30,110 nucleotides of DNA, taken from assembly GCA_035509415.1 (NCBI GenBank), contig DATJLQ010000224.1, positions 1-30,110 on the forward strand, written 5' to 3'. The stretch comes from DATJLQ01 sp035509415. GTDB lineage: Bacteria > Pseudomonadota > Alphaproteobacteria > JACZXZ01. Of this stretch, positions 7,207 through 14,300 are shown piece by piece (the stretch's first letter is position 1; each line of letters starts with the position of its first letter). The notes beneath the pieces were generated by a model. It was not told the DNA's origin. It ran no database searches and saw nothing but the letters and a program-made list of their open reading frames with translations. The translations under genes and the position numbers were made by a program.

Positions 7207-8097
7207 ATGGATTTGGGATATTGCGGCCTGGGCCGCATGGGCAACGCGATGGCGCTTCATCTCATCGACCTTGGCCATCGCTTGACGGTGTGGAACCGCA
7301 ACCCCGAGAAGACGCGCGCGACGGCCGAGCGCGGCGCCAAGGTCGCGGCCTCGCCCCAGGAGGTCGCGGCCGCGTCCGAGATCGTGATCACGAGCCTCAC
7401 CAACGACGCCGCGGTCGACTCGGTCTACAACGGCCGCGACGGATTGCTCGCCGGCGGCGCCAAGGGGAAGCTCTTCATCGAGACCAGCACGATCAAGCCG
7501 TCCTCCATGCAGGCGCTCGATGCCAAGGTGCGCGCGGCGGGCGCCGCGCTGGTCGAATGCCCGGTGGGCGGGACGGTCGGTCCCGCGCGCGAGGGGAAGC
7601 TTTTGGGCTGCGGCGGCGGCAGCGAGGCGGATTACGCGCGCGCCCAGCCGGTGCTCGCCCAGCTCTGCCGGCGGGTCGAGCGGCTCGGGCCGATCGGCGC
7701 GGGCAGCGCCTTCAAGCTCGCGATCAACCTTCCGCTCGTCGTCTATTGGGAAGCGCTCGGCGAAGCGCTGTCCCTGTGCCGCGACGCGGGCATCGCGCCC
7801 AAGCTTGCGCTCGAGATCATGCAGGAGAGCTCGGGCGGCGCCAACGCGCTCAAGAACCGCGCGCCCAAGCTCCTCATGGCGCTCGAAGGCGGGGCCAAGC
7901 CCGAGGTCGGCTTCGACGTCGACGGCATGCGGAAGGACATCGGCACCATGCTCGCGGTGGCCGAGGCCATGGGCGTCCGCCTGCCGCTCATCGAGACGGC
8001 GCGCCGCTGCTACGACGAGGCGGCGAGCGCGGGCCTGGGCTCGAGCGACGCTTCCTCGATGGCCGCGTTCCGGGTGGCGCAGGCCAAGCGAAGCTAG
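7207..8097 (+). CDS. NAD(P)-dependent beta-hydroxyacid dehydrogenase (3-hydroxyisobutyrate dehydrogenase family)
   Basis: 296-residue oxidoreductase of the HIBADH / tartronate semialdehyde reductase superfamily, oxidising a beta-hydroxyacid or reducing a semialdehyde. It shows the dinucleotide motif GLGRMGNAMA (7-16), WNRNPEK after strand 2 (Arg31 suggests NADP preference), the substrate loop ECPVGGTVGPAREGKL (117-132) and the catalytic Lys170 in GAGSAFKLAINL. The leader GGGAGCGGGG precedes the ATG. It heads the plus-strand catabolic run, with 105 bp to the binding-protein gene. The substrate is not determinable; the neighbours suggest a role late in breakdown of an aromatic or organic acid. 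Confidence 0.9.
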   Translation: MDLGYCGLGRMGNAMALHLIDLGHRLTVWNRNPEKTRATAERGAKVAASPQEVAAASEIVITSLTNDAAVDSVYNGRDGLLAGGAKGKLFIETSTIKPSSMQALDAKVRAAGAALVECPVGGTVGPAREGKLLGCGGGSEADYARAQPVLAQLCRRVERLGPIGAGSAFKLAINLPLVVYWEALGEALSLCRDAGIAPKLALEIMQESSGGANALKNRAPKLLMALEGGAKPEVGFDVDGMRKDIGTMLAVAEAMGVRLPLIETARRCYDEAASAGLGSSDASSMAAFRVAQAKRS

Positions 8098-8202
8098 CGG
8101 CCGGGCTTGAATTCAAGCGCCCGCCTGCCGCAGACTGGCGTCACGCGGGGCACGCGACAAGGCGCCCAAAATCATAGACGGCGCCCAAGGGAGGATCTCG
8201 GA

Positions 8203-9435
8203 ATGAACTCGCAGCACGCGCGGCTCGGGGCCGCGTTTCTCGGCTCGTTTGCGCTGGTCGGCTCGCTTGCGTTGGTCGGCTCTTTGGCGCTCTTGGCGGC
8301 GCCGCTTGCGGCACGCGCCGCGGCGGCACCCTACGACATTCCGGTGATCGCGTCCTTGACCGGCGGCGGCGCTTTCCTCGGCCAAGAGGAGCAGCAATCG
8401 CTCAAGCTGGCCGAGCCCGCCTTCAACAAATCGGGCGGCATCCACGGCCATCCGATCCATTTCGTCTTCCATGACGACCAGTCCAATCCCCAGATCGCGG
8501 TCCAGCTCGCGAACGAGGTGCTCGCGACCCATCCGGCGGTGATGCTCGGCTCGTCCCTCGTGGCGGCGTGCAACGCCATGACGCCGCTCATGGCCGAGGG
8601 GCCGGTCATGTATTGCTTCTCGCCCGGAATCCATCCGCCCGCGGGGAGCTACGTGTTCACGAGCGGCGTCTCCACCCACGACCAGGCCAATGCGCTCCTG
8701 CGTTATTTCCGCTTGAAGGGCTGGACCAAGCTCGCCCTCATGACCTCGACCGACGCGACCGGCCAGGACGCGGATCGCGGCTTCGAGGAATTGCTTTCGA
8801 TGCCCGAGAACAAGAGCATCCAGGTGCTCGAGCACGCCCATTTCGACACCAAGGACGTGAGTGTCGCGGCGCAGATCGAGCGCATCAAGGCGGCGAAGCC
8901 CCAGGTCGTCATCGGCTGGAGCACGGGGGCGCCGAGTGCCACCATCTTCCGGGGTGCGGCCCAATCGGCGCTCGACCTCCCCATGGGCACCACGGGCGGC
9001 AACATGACCTACGCCCAGATGAAGCGCTTCGCCTCGTTCCTGCCCAAGGAGCTCTATCTGCCCTCCTCCGAATGGGTGGTCGACGGCGATCCGCACCTCA
9101 AGCTTCCGGCCGGCGTCGCCGCGAAGCAGCGAGAGTTCTACACCGCCTTCAAGGAGGCAGACCTCAAGCCCGACGAGGGCTCGGTGCTCGCCTGGGACCC
9201 GGCCGCGATCGTGGTCGACGCGCTCAGGGCACTTCCCGCCGAAGCTTCGGCGCAGCAACTCCGCGACTATCTCGTGCATTTGAAGGGCCAGCCGGGCATC
9301 GACGGCATCTACGACTTCACCAAGAGCCCGCAACGCGGCCTCTCGCTCGAGAACGTGATCGTGACGCGCTGGGAGCCCAAGGCGGGGCGCTGGGCGGTCG
9401 TCGCTGGGCCTACCGGCACGCCACTCGGGCATTGA
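8203..9435 (+). CDS. Periplasmic ABC transporter substrate-binding protein (branched-chain amino acid / Leu type)
   Basis: 410-residue type I periplasmic binding protein (Peripla_BP_6 fold). The signal peptide is unusual, with three consecutive hexapeptides GSFALV-GSLALV-GSLALL (residues 14-31) before AARAAA. The mature part begins PYDIPVIASLTGGGAFLGQEEQQSLKLAE and includes NKSGGIHGHPIHFVFHDDQS, the usual linker between strands, and a C-terminal GIDGIYDFTKSPQRGL. A strong Shine-Dalgarno AAGGGAGG (8187-8194) lies 8 nt before ATG 8203. In this family the proteins often bind aromatic acids rather than amino acids. No permease or ATPase gene is adjacent, so it is an orphan that could serve a transporter encoded elsewhere. 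Confidence 0.9.
   Translation: MNSQHARLGAAFLGSFALVGSLALVGSLALLAAPLAARAAAAPYDIPVIASLTGGGAFLGQEEQQSLKLAEPAFNKSGGIHGHPIHFVFHDDQSNPQIAVQLANEVLATHPAVMLGSSLVAACNAMTPLMAEGPVMYCFSPGIHPPAGSYVFTSGVSTHDQANALLRYFRLKGWTKLALMTSTDATGQDADRGFEELLSMPENKSIQVLEHAHFDTKDVSVAAQIERIKAAKPQVVIGWSTGAPSATIFRGAAQSALDLPMGTTGGNMTYAQMKRFASFLPKELYLPSSEWVVDGDPHLKLPAGVAAKQREFYTAFKEADLKPDEGSVLAWDPAAIVVDALRALPAEASAQQLRDYLVHLKGQPGIDGIYDFTKSPQRGLSLENVIVTRWEPKAGRWAVVAGPTGTPLGH
8242..8295. repeat. Three 18-bp tandem repeats within the signal-peptide coding region
   Basis: Units at 8242-8259, 8260-8277 and 8278-8295 all begin GGCTC and encode GS(F/L)AL(V/L). The first two differ at two bases; the third is more diverged. The unit is a multiple of three, so gain or loss of copies would change only the length of the hydrophobic core. 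Confidence 0.85.
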
Positions 9436-9461
9436 GGGGGCCGGGGCAGTGACGCGCGCCG

Positions 9462-9490
9462 TTGAGCGTCGGCGGGCGCGGGCTTAAGAT
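9462..9490 (+). promoter_or_regulatory. Candidate sigma-70-type promoter of the Rieske-PdxA-VOC operon
   Basis: TTGAGC (9462-9467) and TAAGAT (9485-9490) are separated by 17 bp. Each matches four of six consensus bases. They lie 37 bp before the ATG at 9527, giving a short leader. This would let the oxygenase cassette be transcribed separately from the binding-protein gene. Confidence 0.4.
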
Positions 9491-9526
9491 GCGCGCGGCT
9501 CAATCGGACGAGGCGGCGCTTAGAAC

Positions 9527-10810
9527 ATGACCACGCACGCGGAAAACGAGCTCCTCACCCGCACCGGTCCCGGCACCGAGATGGGCGATCTGTTCCGGCG
9601 TTATTGGATCCCGGTCCTGCGCGCGGACGAGATTCCGGCGGCCGATTGTCCGCCCGTGCGCGTCCAGGTGCTGGGTGAGCGGCTCATCGCCTTCCGCGAC
9701 ACCAAGGGGCGCGTCGGCCTGATCGACGAGTTCTGCGCTCATCGCGGCGTCTCGCTCTGGTTCGGGCGCAACGAGGAATGCGGGCTGCGTTGCGCGTACC
9801 ACGGCTGGAAGTACGACGTGACCGGCCAATGCGTCGAGCTCCCCTCCGAGCCCGAGGAATCGGGCATCCGCGCCAAGGTCAGGCTCAAAGCCTATCCGAC
9901 CCTCGAGCTCGGCGACGTGATCTGGGCCTATCTCGGCCCGCCCGCGCTCGAGCCCGAGCCGCCCGCGTTCGAATGGGCGCTGGTCAAGCCCGAGCAGCGC
10001 TTCATCTCGAAGCGCCTCCAGGAATGCAACTATCTCCAGGCGCTCGAGGGTGGCATCGATTCGAGCCACGTGACGTTCCTCCATGCGGGCGCCTTGAAGC
10101 GCGACCGCCTCTTCGTCGGCAGCAAGGGCAACGAATACAATCAGCGCGACCCGATGCCGCATTTCGAGGTCGCTGAGTTCGAGGGCGGCTTGCTCATCGC
10201 GGCGCGCCGCAAGGCGGAGGCGGGACATTATTATTGGCGCGTGACGCCCTGGGTGCTGCCGTTCCACACGTTCGTCCCGCCGCGCGGCGCGCATCCGATC
10301 GGCGCCCATGCCTGGGTCCCGATCGACGACGAGAGCTGCTGGACCTGGAGCTTCAGCTATCATCCGCGCCGCGCGCTCTCGGGCGAGGAGACGTCTGCGA
10401 TGCGCGCGGGGGCCGGCATCCACGTCAAGTACCAGCCGGGCACGTTCCTCCCGCTCGCGAACAAGCGCAACGACTACCTCATGGACCGCACGGCGCAGGC
10501 CGCCGGCATCTCGGCGAGCGGCGTCGAGGGGGTCGGCATGCAGGACGCCTCGATCCAGGAAAGCATGGGCACCATCGCGGACCGCAGCCGCGAGAACCTG
10601 GTCGCGACCGACCGCGGCATCGTCATGACGCGGCGGCTGCTGCTGCGCGCGGCGAAGGCGAACCGCGAGGGGCGGACATTCCCCGGCCTCGATGCGAAGT
10701 CGCAACGCGTGCGCTCGTGCGCGACCGTGTTGCCCGAAGGCGTCCCGTTCGTCGAGGGGGCGCGCCACGGGCTCTTCGCCGAGCTCGGCACCGACCCGGT
10801 CACGGTTTAG
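9527..10810 (+). CDS. Rieske [2Fe-2S] non-heme iron oxygenase, phthalate-dioxygenase-like alpha subunit
   Basis: 427-residue oxygenase component of an aromatic ring-hydroxylating system, inserting oxygen into an aromatic or related substrate in the cytosol. The Rieske cluster motif is complete: Cys70-x-His72, then 16 residues, Cys89-x2-His92 (CAHRG and CAYHGW). The mononuclear iron site is in NYLQALEGGIDSSHVTFLH, with bridging Asp178 and ligands His181 and His186. The late MQDASIQESMG segment carries acidic residues that could supply the third ligand. Size and motifs fit the single-subunit phthalate 4,5-dioxygenase type. That type needs a separate FMN/ferredoxin reductase, which is not present in the window. 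A PdxA-family dehydrogenase follows 28 bp downstream. Confidence 0.92.
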   Translation: MTTHAENELLTRTGPGTEMGDLFRRYWIPVLRADEIPAADCPPVRVQVLGERLIAFRDTKGRVGLIDEFCAHRGVSLWFGRNEECGLRCAYHGWKYDVTGQCVELPSEPEESGIRAKVRLKAYPTLELGDVIWAYLGPPALEPEPPAFEWALVKPEQRFISKRLQECNYLQALEGGIDSSHVTFLHAGALKRDRLFVGSKGNEYNQRDPMPHFEVAEFEGGLLIAARRKAEAGHYYWRVTPWVLPFHTFVPPRGAHPIGAHAWVPIDDESCWTWSFSYHPRRALSGEETSAMRAGAGIHVKYQPGTFLPLANKRNDYLMDRTAQAAGISASGVEGVGMQDASIQESMGTIADRSRENLVATDRGIVMTRRLLLRAAKANREGRTFPGLDAKSQRVRSCATVLPEGVPFVEGARHGLFAELGTDPVTV

Positions 10811-10824
10811 CGGCTACGGTTTAG
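10802..10824. repeat. Short direct repeat ACGGTTTAG across the Rieske stop codon
   Basis: ACGGTTTAG occurs at 10802-10810 and 10816-10824, a 14-bp period. The first copy includes the TAG stop of the Rieske gene. The second copy merges with the AGAAGGAG ribosome-binding site (10823-10830) of the next gene. Confidence 0.6.
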
Positions 10825-10838
10825 AAGGAGACGGCGCC

Positions 10839-11840
10839 ATGGCGCACACACGCAAGATCGCGATCGGCCTCGGCGATCCCGCGGGCATCGGCCCCGAGAT
10901 CGCGCTCAAGGCAGCGCTCGACGAGCGCGTCACGCGCGTGGCGCGCCCGCTCCTCGTGGGCGACAAGGGAGCGGTCGAGCGCCATGCGCGCGCGTCGGGC
11001 CTCGCGCCCAAGCTCGTCGCCTTCAAGTCCGCGTCCGAGGTCGATTGGTCGCGGGATGGCGTGCTCATGATCGATCTCGACCAGTTCCGCGCCGAGCCGC
11101 TCGAGCTTGGGAAGGTCAAGGCCGCGCACGGACGCGCCGCGGTCGACGCCGCGCGGGTCGCGATCGAGGCGGCGCTCGCGGGCGAGGTCGACGCCGTGGT
11201 CGCGGCCCCCCAGACCGAGCGCGCGATCAAGGAGGCGGGCATCTCGTTCGACGGCTATCCGAGCTTCGTCGCGCGCGTGACCGGCACGCCGGTCGAGGAC
11301 GTGTTCCTCATGCATTGCTTCGACGACAAGCGCATCGTCCACGTCTCGCTCCATGTGAGCCTCGCGCGCGCGATCTCGCTCGTGACCGAGGCGCGCGTGC
11401 TGAAGGCCGTGCGCGCGGCCCACGACACGCTCACCCGGCTCGGCATCTCGAGCCCGCGTCTCTGCTGCTCGGGCCTCAATCCGCATGCGGGCGAGGAGGG
11501 CATGTTCGGCCAGGAGGAAATCGAGATCATCGAGCCGGCGCTCGAGGTGGCGCGCCACGCGGGTATTCGCATCGACGGGCCATTCGGCGCCGACACCATG
11601 TTCCACCGCGAGGGCTACGACGCGTTCGTGGTCATGTTCCACGACCAGGGCCATATCGCGTCCAAGCTCATGGCGCGCAACCGCATCGCGGGCCTCGCGA
11701 TCGGAACGCCGGTGCTGTTCTCCTCGGTCGCCCATGGCAGCGGCCTCGACATCGCGGGCCAGAACAAGGCCAGCGCCGAAGCCATGGTCGAGGCGGTCGC
11801 GCGGCTCGTGGGTGCGGCCGAGAAACGCAAGGCGGCGTAG
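10839..11840 (+). CDS. PdxA-family NAD-dependent dehydrogenase, catabolic type
   Basis: 333-residue member of the PdxA family (4-hydroxythreonine-4-phosphate dehydrogenase fold), which includes the terephthalate cis-diol dehydrogenase TphB. Metal-binding histidines are present: His172 (LHVSLARAIS), His216 (LNPHAGEEGMFG) and His268 (FHDQGH). The canonical GHTEF substrate-phosphate motif is replaced by GYPSF (residues 139-143), and YHDQGL by FHDQGHIASKL. The N-terminal GDPAGIGPE is intact. Context with a Rieske oxygenase and a VOC protein favours oxidation of a non-phosphorylated cis-dihydrodiol over vitamin B6 synthesis. A strong AGAAGGAG lies 8 nt before the ATG. The VOC gene begins 3 bp after the stop. 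Confidence 0.88.
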   Translation: MAHTRKIAIGLGDPAGIGPEIALKAALDERVTRVARPLLVGDKGAVERHARASGLAPKLVAFKSASEVDWSRDGVLMIDLDQFRAEPLELGKVKAAHGRAAVDAARVAIEAALAGEVDAVVAAPQTERAIKEAGISFDGYPSFVARVTGTPVEDVFLMHCFDDKRIVHVSLHVSLARAISLVTEARVLKAVRAAHDTLTRLGISSPRLCCSGLNPHAGEEGMFGQEEIEIIEPALEVARHAGIRIDGPFGADTMFHREGYDAFVVMFHDQGHIASKLMARNRIAGLAIGTPVLFSSVAHGSGLDIAGQNKASAEAMVEAVARLVGAAEKRKAA

Positions 11841-11843
11841 CCC

Positions 11844-12359
11844 ATGCCCCGTCTCCGGCACATCGCGCTCGTGGTGAAGGATCTCGAGAAGTCGGCGGCG
11901 TTCTATGAGCGCGCCTTCGGCCTCCGCCGCGTCGAAGGGGCGAGCGCCGAATCCGCGACCGCGCGGCGGGTGTTCCTGACCGACGGCGAGGTCAATCTCG
12001 CGCTCCTCCAATACAAGGGCTCGACCGGGGCCGGCGGCGTTCCCGAGGGCTTCGTCGGCCTGCATCATTTCGGCTTCGAGGTCGAGGATCTGGCGGCGGC
12101 CCAGGCGCGGGTCGAGGGGGCGGGGGCGCGCTATTATTTCGATCTCGGCAAGGAGGAGGACGAGGAGTTCGAGCGCAAGTTCCGCGACCCGGACGGCATC
12201 CTGTTCGACATTTCCCATAAGGGCTGGGCGGGAACGCCCATCAAATCCGGGAAAGCCGGCAAGCGCCGGACCGCTCCGCGCTCGACCCAGCGACCCAAAT
12301 CCTCCAAATCCCCAAAAGCCTCAAAATCCAAGTCACGGCGCCGCGCGCGGCGGGGCTAG
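11844..12359 (+). CDS. VOC (glyoxalase/extradiol dioxygenase-fold) protein with lysine-rich C-terminal tail
   Basis: 171-residue protein. Residues 1-130 form a single vicinal-oxygen-chelate domain: RHIALVVKDLEKSAAFYERAFGL at the start, GLHHFGFEVEDL in the middle and DPDGILFDISH at the end. Candidate metal ligands are His6, His74 or His75, and Asp122 where Glu is more common. Members include glyoxalase I, extradiol dioxygenases and epimerases, so the reaction is open. From about residue 131 a basic, low-complexity tail (KSGKAGKRRTAP, then KSSKSPKASKSKSRRRARRG) is appended. Its coding DNA (12234-12356) is A-rich compared with its surroundings. The tight 3-bp spacing after the PdxA-family gene implies co-transcription. 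Confidence 0.85.
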   Translation: MPRLRHIALVVKDLEKSAAFYERAFGLRRVEGASAESATARRVFLTDGEVNLALLQYKGSTGAGGVPEGFVGLHHFGFEVEDLAAAQARVEGAGARYYFDLGKEEDEEFERKFRDPDGILFDISHKGWAGTPIKSGKAGKRRTAPRSTQRPKSSKSPKASKSKSRRRARRG

Positions 12360-12538
12360 CCCCGGGACGGTACGCTCGCGCTTACGGCACCCGGCAGCGC
12401 CCCGGCTCTCGGCGCGCGCCCATGCCCCGGAAAATAAACGATAAATGAAGAAGCGACGGCGGAGATAAAAAACCGCCCTTGTGTTGCGGTAGATCAATTG
12501 TGGCTCTTCCAGCCGATTGTAGCTTGCACAAAAAACAA

Positions 12539-12569
12539 GCGGGAGATCGATGCTCTTCGATTTTCCCGC
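12539..12569 (+). promoter_or_regulatory. Hairpin in the lactate permease leader
   Basis: GCGGGAGATCGA (12539-12550) pairs with TCGATTTTCCCGC (12557-12569) around the loop TGCTCT. It forms about 12 base pairs, one of them G-U, with a single bulged T. It lies about 80 nt before the start codon and could be an RNA element or, as inverted-repeat DNA, an operator. Confidence 0.45.
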
Positions 12570-12590
12570 GTTGCCGTGCTCCTACGCTCA

Positions 12591-12606
12591 CCCGGAAAAA
12601 ACCGGG
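12591..12606 (+). promoter_or_regulatory. Second small hairpin in the lactate permease leader
   Basis: CCCGG (12591-12595) and CCGGG (12602-12606) enclose an all-A hexaloop (12596-12601). The stem is short but purely G-C. It lies between the larger hairpin and the ribosome-binding site. Confidence 0.35.
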
Positions 12607-12647
12607 CCGCGCAGAATCAGCCCAACGATCGCGCAAGGGAGTGACGC

Positions 12648-14276
12648 ATGTTCACCCAAATTCTTGACCCCACCGGAAATCTGTTCGCGACCTGGCTCGT
12701 GGCGCTGGTTCCCGTGGTCCTGCTGCTGGTGCTGCTCGCGGTGTTCCGCATGTCGGCGTGGCTCGCGGTGCTGATCGGCTCGATCGTGACGTACCTCCTC
12801 GCGGTGTGGGTTTGGCACATGCCGATCGGCGACGGCGCGCGCGCCTACGTCTACGGCTCGCTCACCGGCGTTTGGAGCGTCGATTGGATCACGGTCTGGG
12901 GCGTCATGCTGTTCAACACCCTGGTGGTCACCGGCGTGTTCGAGAAATTCCGGCGCTGGCTGATCGCCCAAGGCACCGCCGACGTGCGCGTGCAGACGAT
13001 GCTGTTCGCCTGGGCGTTCGGCGCGTTGCTCGAGGGCCTGGTCGGCTTCGGTTATCCCTGGGCCTTCGTGGCGCCGATCCTGATCACGCTCGGCATTCCC
13101 GATCTCGACGCGATCCGCGTGGCGGCGATCGCCAACAACGCGCCCGTCTCCTACGGCGCACTCGGCGCGCCGATCATCGCGCTCGCCGCGGTGACGGGTC
13201 TGCCGTTGCTGGCACTCTCGGGCTCGATCAGCCACGTGGTGGCGGTGCTGGCCCTTCTGCCGCCTTGGGTCCTGCTCTATCTCGTGAGCGGCAAGCAAGG
13301 CATGTGGGAGGCGTGGCCGCTCGCCATCGTCGGCTCGCTCGGCTACATCGCCGGTCAGCTTCCGGTCGGAACCTATCTCGGGCCGTATCTTCCCGACGTC
13401 GCGGGCGCGATCACCTGCTTCGTGTGCATCCTGATCCTGCTCAAGTTCTGGCGTCCGAAGATCGTGCGCGGCTATGGCGGCGCCCCCGTCTCGGCCGAAC
13501 AGCAGAGCAAGCTTGCCGGCGGCGAGCACGGGCTGAGCACGGGCGAAATCTTCCGCGCCTGGCTGCCCTTCATCGTGCTGATCGTGATCGTGGTCATCTG
13601 GACCGGCCCCTGGTCGGGGATTCCGAAATACGCGCCCCTCAAGCTCGCGGTGCAAGCCGGCTCCTCGCTCGCGCCGGGCGCCAAGGCGACCGCGGCGTTC
13701 GTTTGGGCGCCGGGCGTCGGCGGCTCGGCGATCGCGGCCTCGTGGCTCGTGGTCGCGCTCCTGCTTCGGCTGAGCGGCGCCCAGCTCAAGGAGGTGTTGA
13801 CCAAGACCTACCATCAGATGTGGGGCGCATGCCTCGTGGGCGTGTTCATCTTTGGCCTCGCCTTCGTGTTCAATTTCTCGGGCATGGCCGCCTCGCTCGC
13901 CAACGGCTTCTCGAAGCTCGGCGTCTGGTACATCGTGGTCGCCCCGCTCCTGGGCTTCATCGGCGTGGCGCTGTCCGGCTCGAACACCTCGACCAACGCC
14001 ATGTTCGGCGCGTTCCAGGTGGCGGTCGGCAAGATCCTCGGCTTTCCGGTCTTGCTGCTGCCGACGCTCAATTCGGTGGGCGCCGAGATCGGCAAGCCGG
14101 TGGCGCCGCAGACCGCGAGCGTGGGCGTTTCCACCAGCCGCTTCGTGCGCAACGAGGGCGACGTCATCCGCCACAATTTCGGGTGGTGCCTGTTTATGCT
14201 CGGCTATCTGATCGTGATCGGCGTCGGGTTCTATTTCCTGGCGCCGGACACCATGATGATCGGCGCCATTCATTAG
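12648..14276 (+). CDS. lldP: L-lactate permease (LctP family, TC 2.A.14)
   Basis: 542-residue inner-membrane carrier of the lactate permease family, importing L-lactate (and usually D-lactate or glycolate) with protons. About 13 hydrophobic segments are visible. Family-specific blocks include GVMLFNTLVVTGVFEKFRRW, FGALLEGLVGFGYPWAFVAP, IANNAPVSYGALGAPI, SGSNTSTNAMFGAFQ and the C-terminal GKPVAPQTASVGVSTSRFVR, followed by EGDVIRHNFGW. Length matches E. coli LldP (about 550). No lactate dehydrogenase gene is adjacent. The AT-rich structured leader suggests independent regulation. It is probably monocistronic, since 371 bp separate it from the RND adaptor gene. Confidence 0.95.
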   Translation: MFTQILDPTGNLFATWLVALVPVVLLLVLLAVFRMSAWLAVLIGSIVTYLLAVWVWHMPIGDGARAYVYGSLTGVWSVDWITVWGVMLFNTLVVTGVFEKFRRWLIAQGTADVRVQTMLFAWAFGALLEGLVGFGYPWAFVAPILITLGIPDLDAIRVAAIANNAPVSYGALGAPIIALAAVTGLPLLALSGSISHVVAVLALLPPWVLLYLVSGKQGMWEAWPLAIVGSLGYIAGQLPVGTYLGPYLPDVAGAITCFVCILILLKFWRPKIVRGYGGAPVSAEQQSKLAGGEHGLSTGEIFRAWLPFIVLIVIVVIWTGPWSGIPKYAPLKLAVQAGSSLAPGAKATAAFVWAPGVGGSAIAASWLVVALLLRLSGAQLKEVLTKTYHQMWGACLVGVFIFGLAFVFNFSGMAASLANGFSKLGVWYIVVAPLLGFIGVALSGSNTSTNAMFGAFQVAVGKILGFPVLLLPTLNSVGAEIGKPVAPQTASVGVSTSRFVRNEGDVIRHNFGWCLFMLGYLIVIGVGFYFLAPDTMMIGAIH

Positions 14277-14300
14277 GACTCTGCCGGAGGACTCTGCCGG
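14276..14300. repeat. 12-bp perfect tandem repeat at the lactate permease stop codon
   Basis: GGACTCTGCCGG occurs at 14276-14287 and 14289-14300, separated by one A. The first base of the first copy is the last base of the TAG stop. Confidence 0.7.

Larger units (their letters stand above)
12360..12647 (+). promoter_or_regulatory. AT-enriched leader region of the lactate permease gene
   Basis: This 288-bp gap is clearly less GC-rich than the rest of the window, especially 12431-12540 (AAATAAACGATAAATGAAG, GGAGATAAAAAACC, ACAAAAAACAAG). I see two hairpins in it, listed separately, and a good ribosome-binding site AAGGGAG (12635-12641) 6 nt before ATG 12648. No unambiguous -35/-10 pair stands out. 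Short open frames on both strands here look spurious. Confidence 0.5.

Noticed and set aside
10839..11840. Vitamin B6 biosynthetic pdxA
   Set aside because: The phosphate-binding GHTEF motif is missing, no rsmA/ksgA or pdxJ neighbour is present, and the gene is embedded in an oxygenase cassette.
12484..12530. Sigma-54 or FNR-type site upstream of the lactate permease (GGTAGATCAATTGTGG region)
   Set aside because: The GG/GC spacing for sigma-54 and the two-fold symmetry of an FNR box are not satisfied.
12382..12667. Short open frames on both strands in the lactate permease leader (84 codons on -, 62 on +)
   Set aside because: No ribosome-binding site, motif or hydrophobic pattern. The region reads better as promoter and leader with hairpins.
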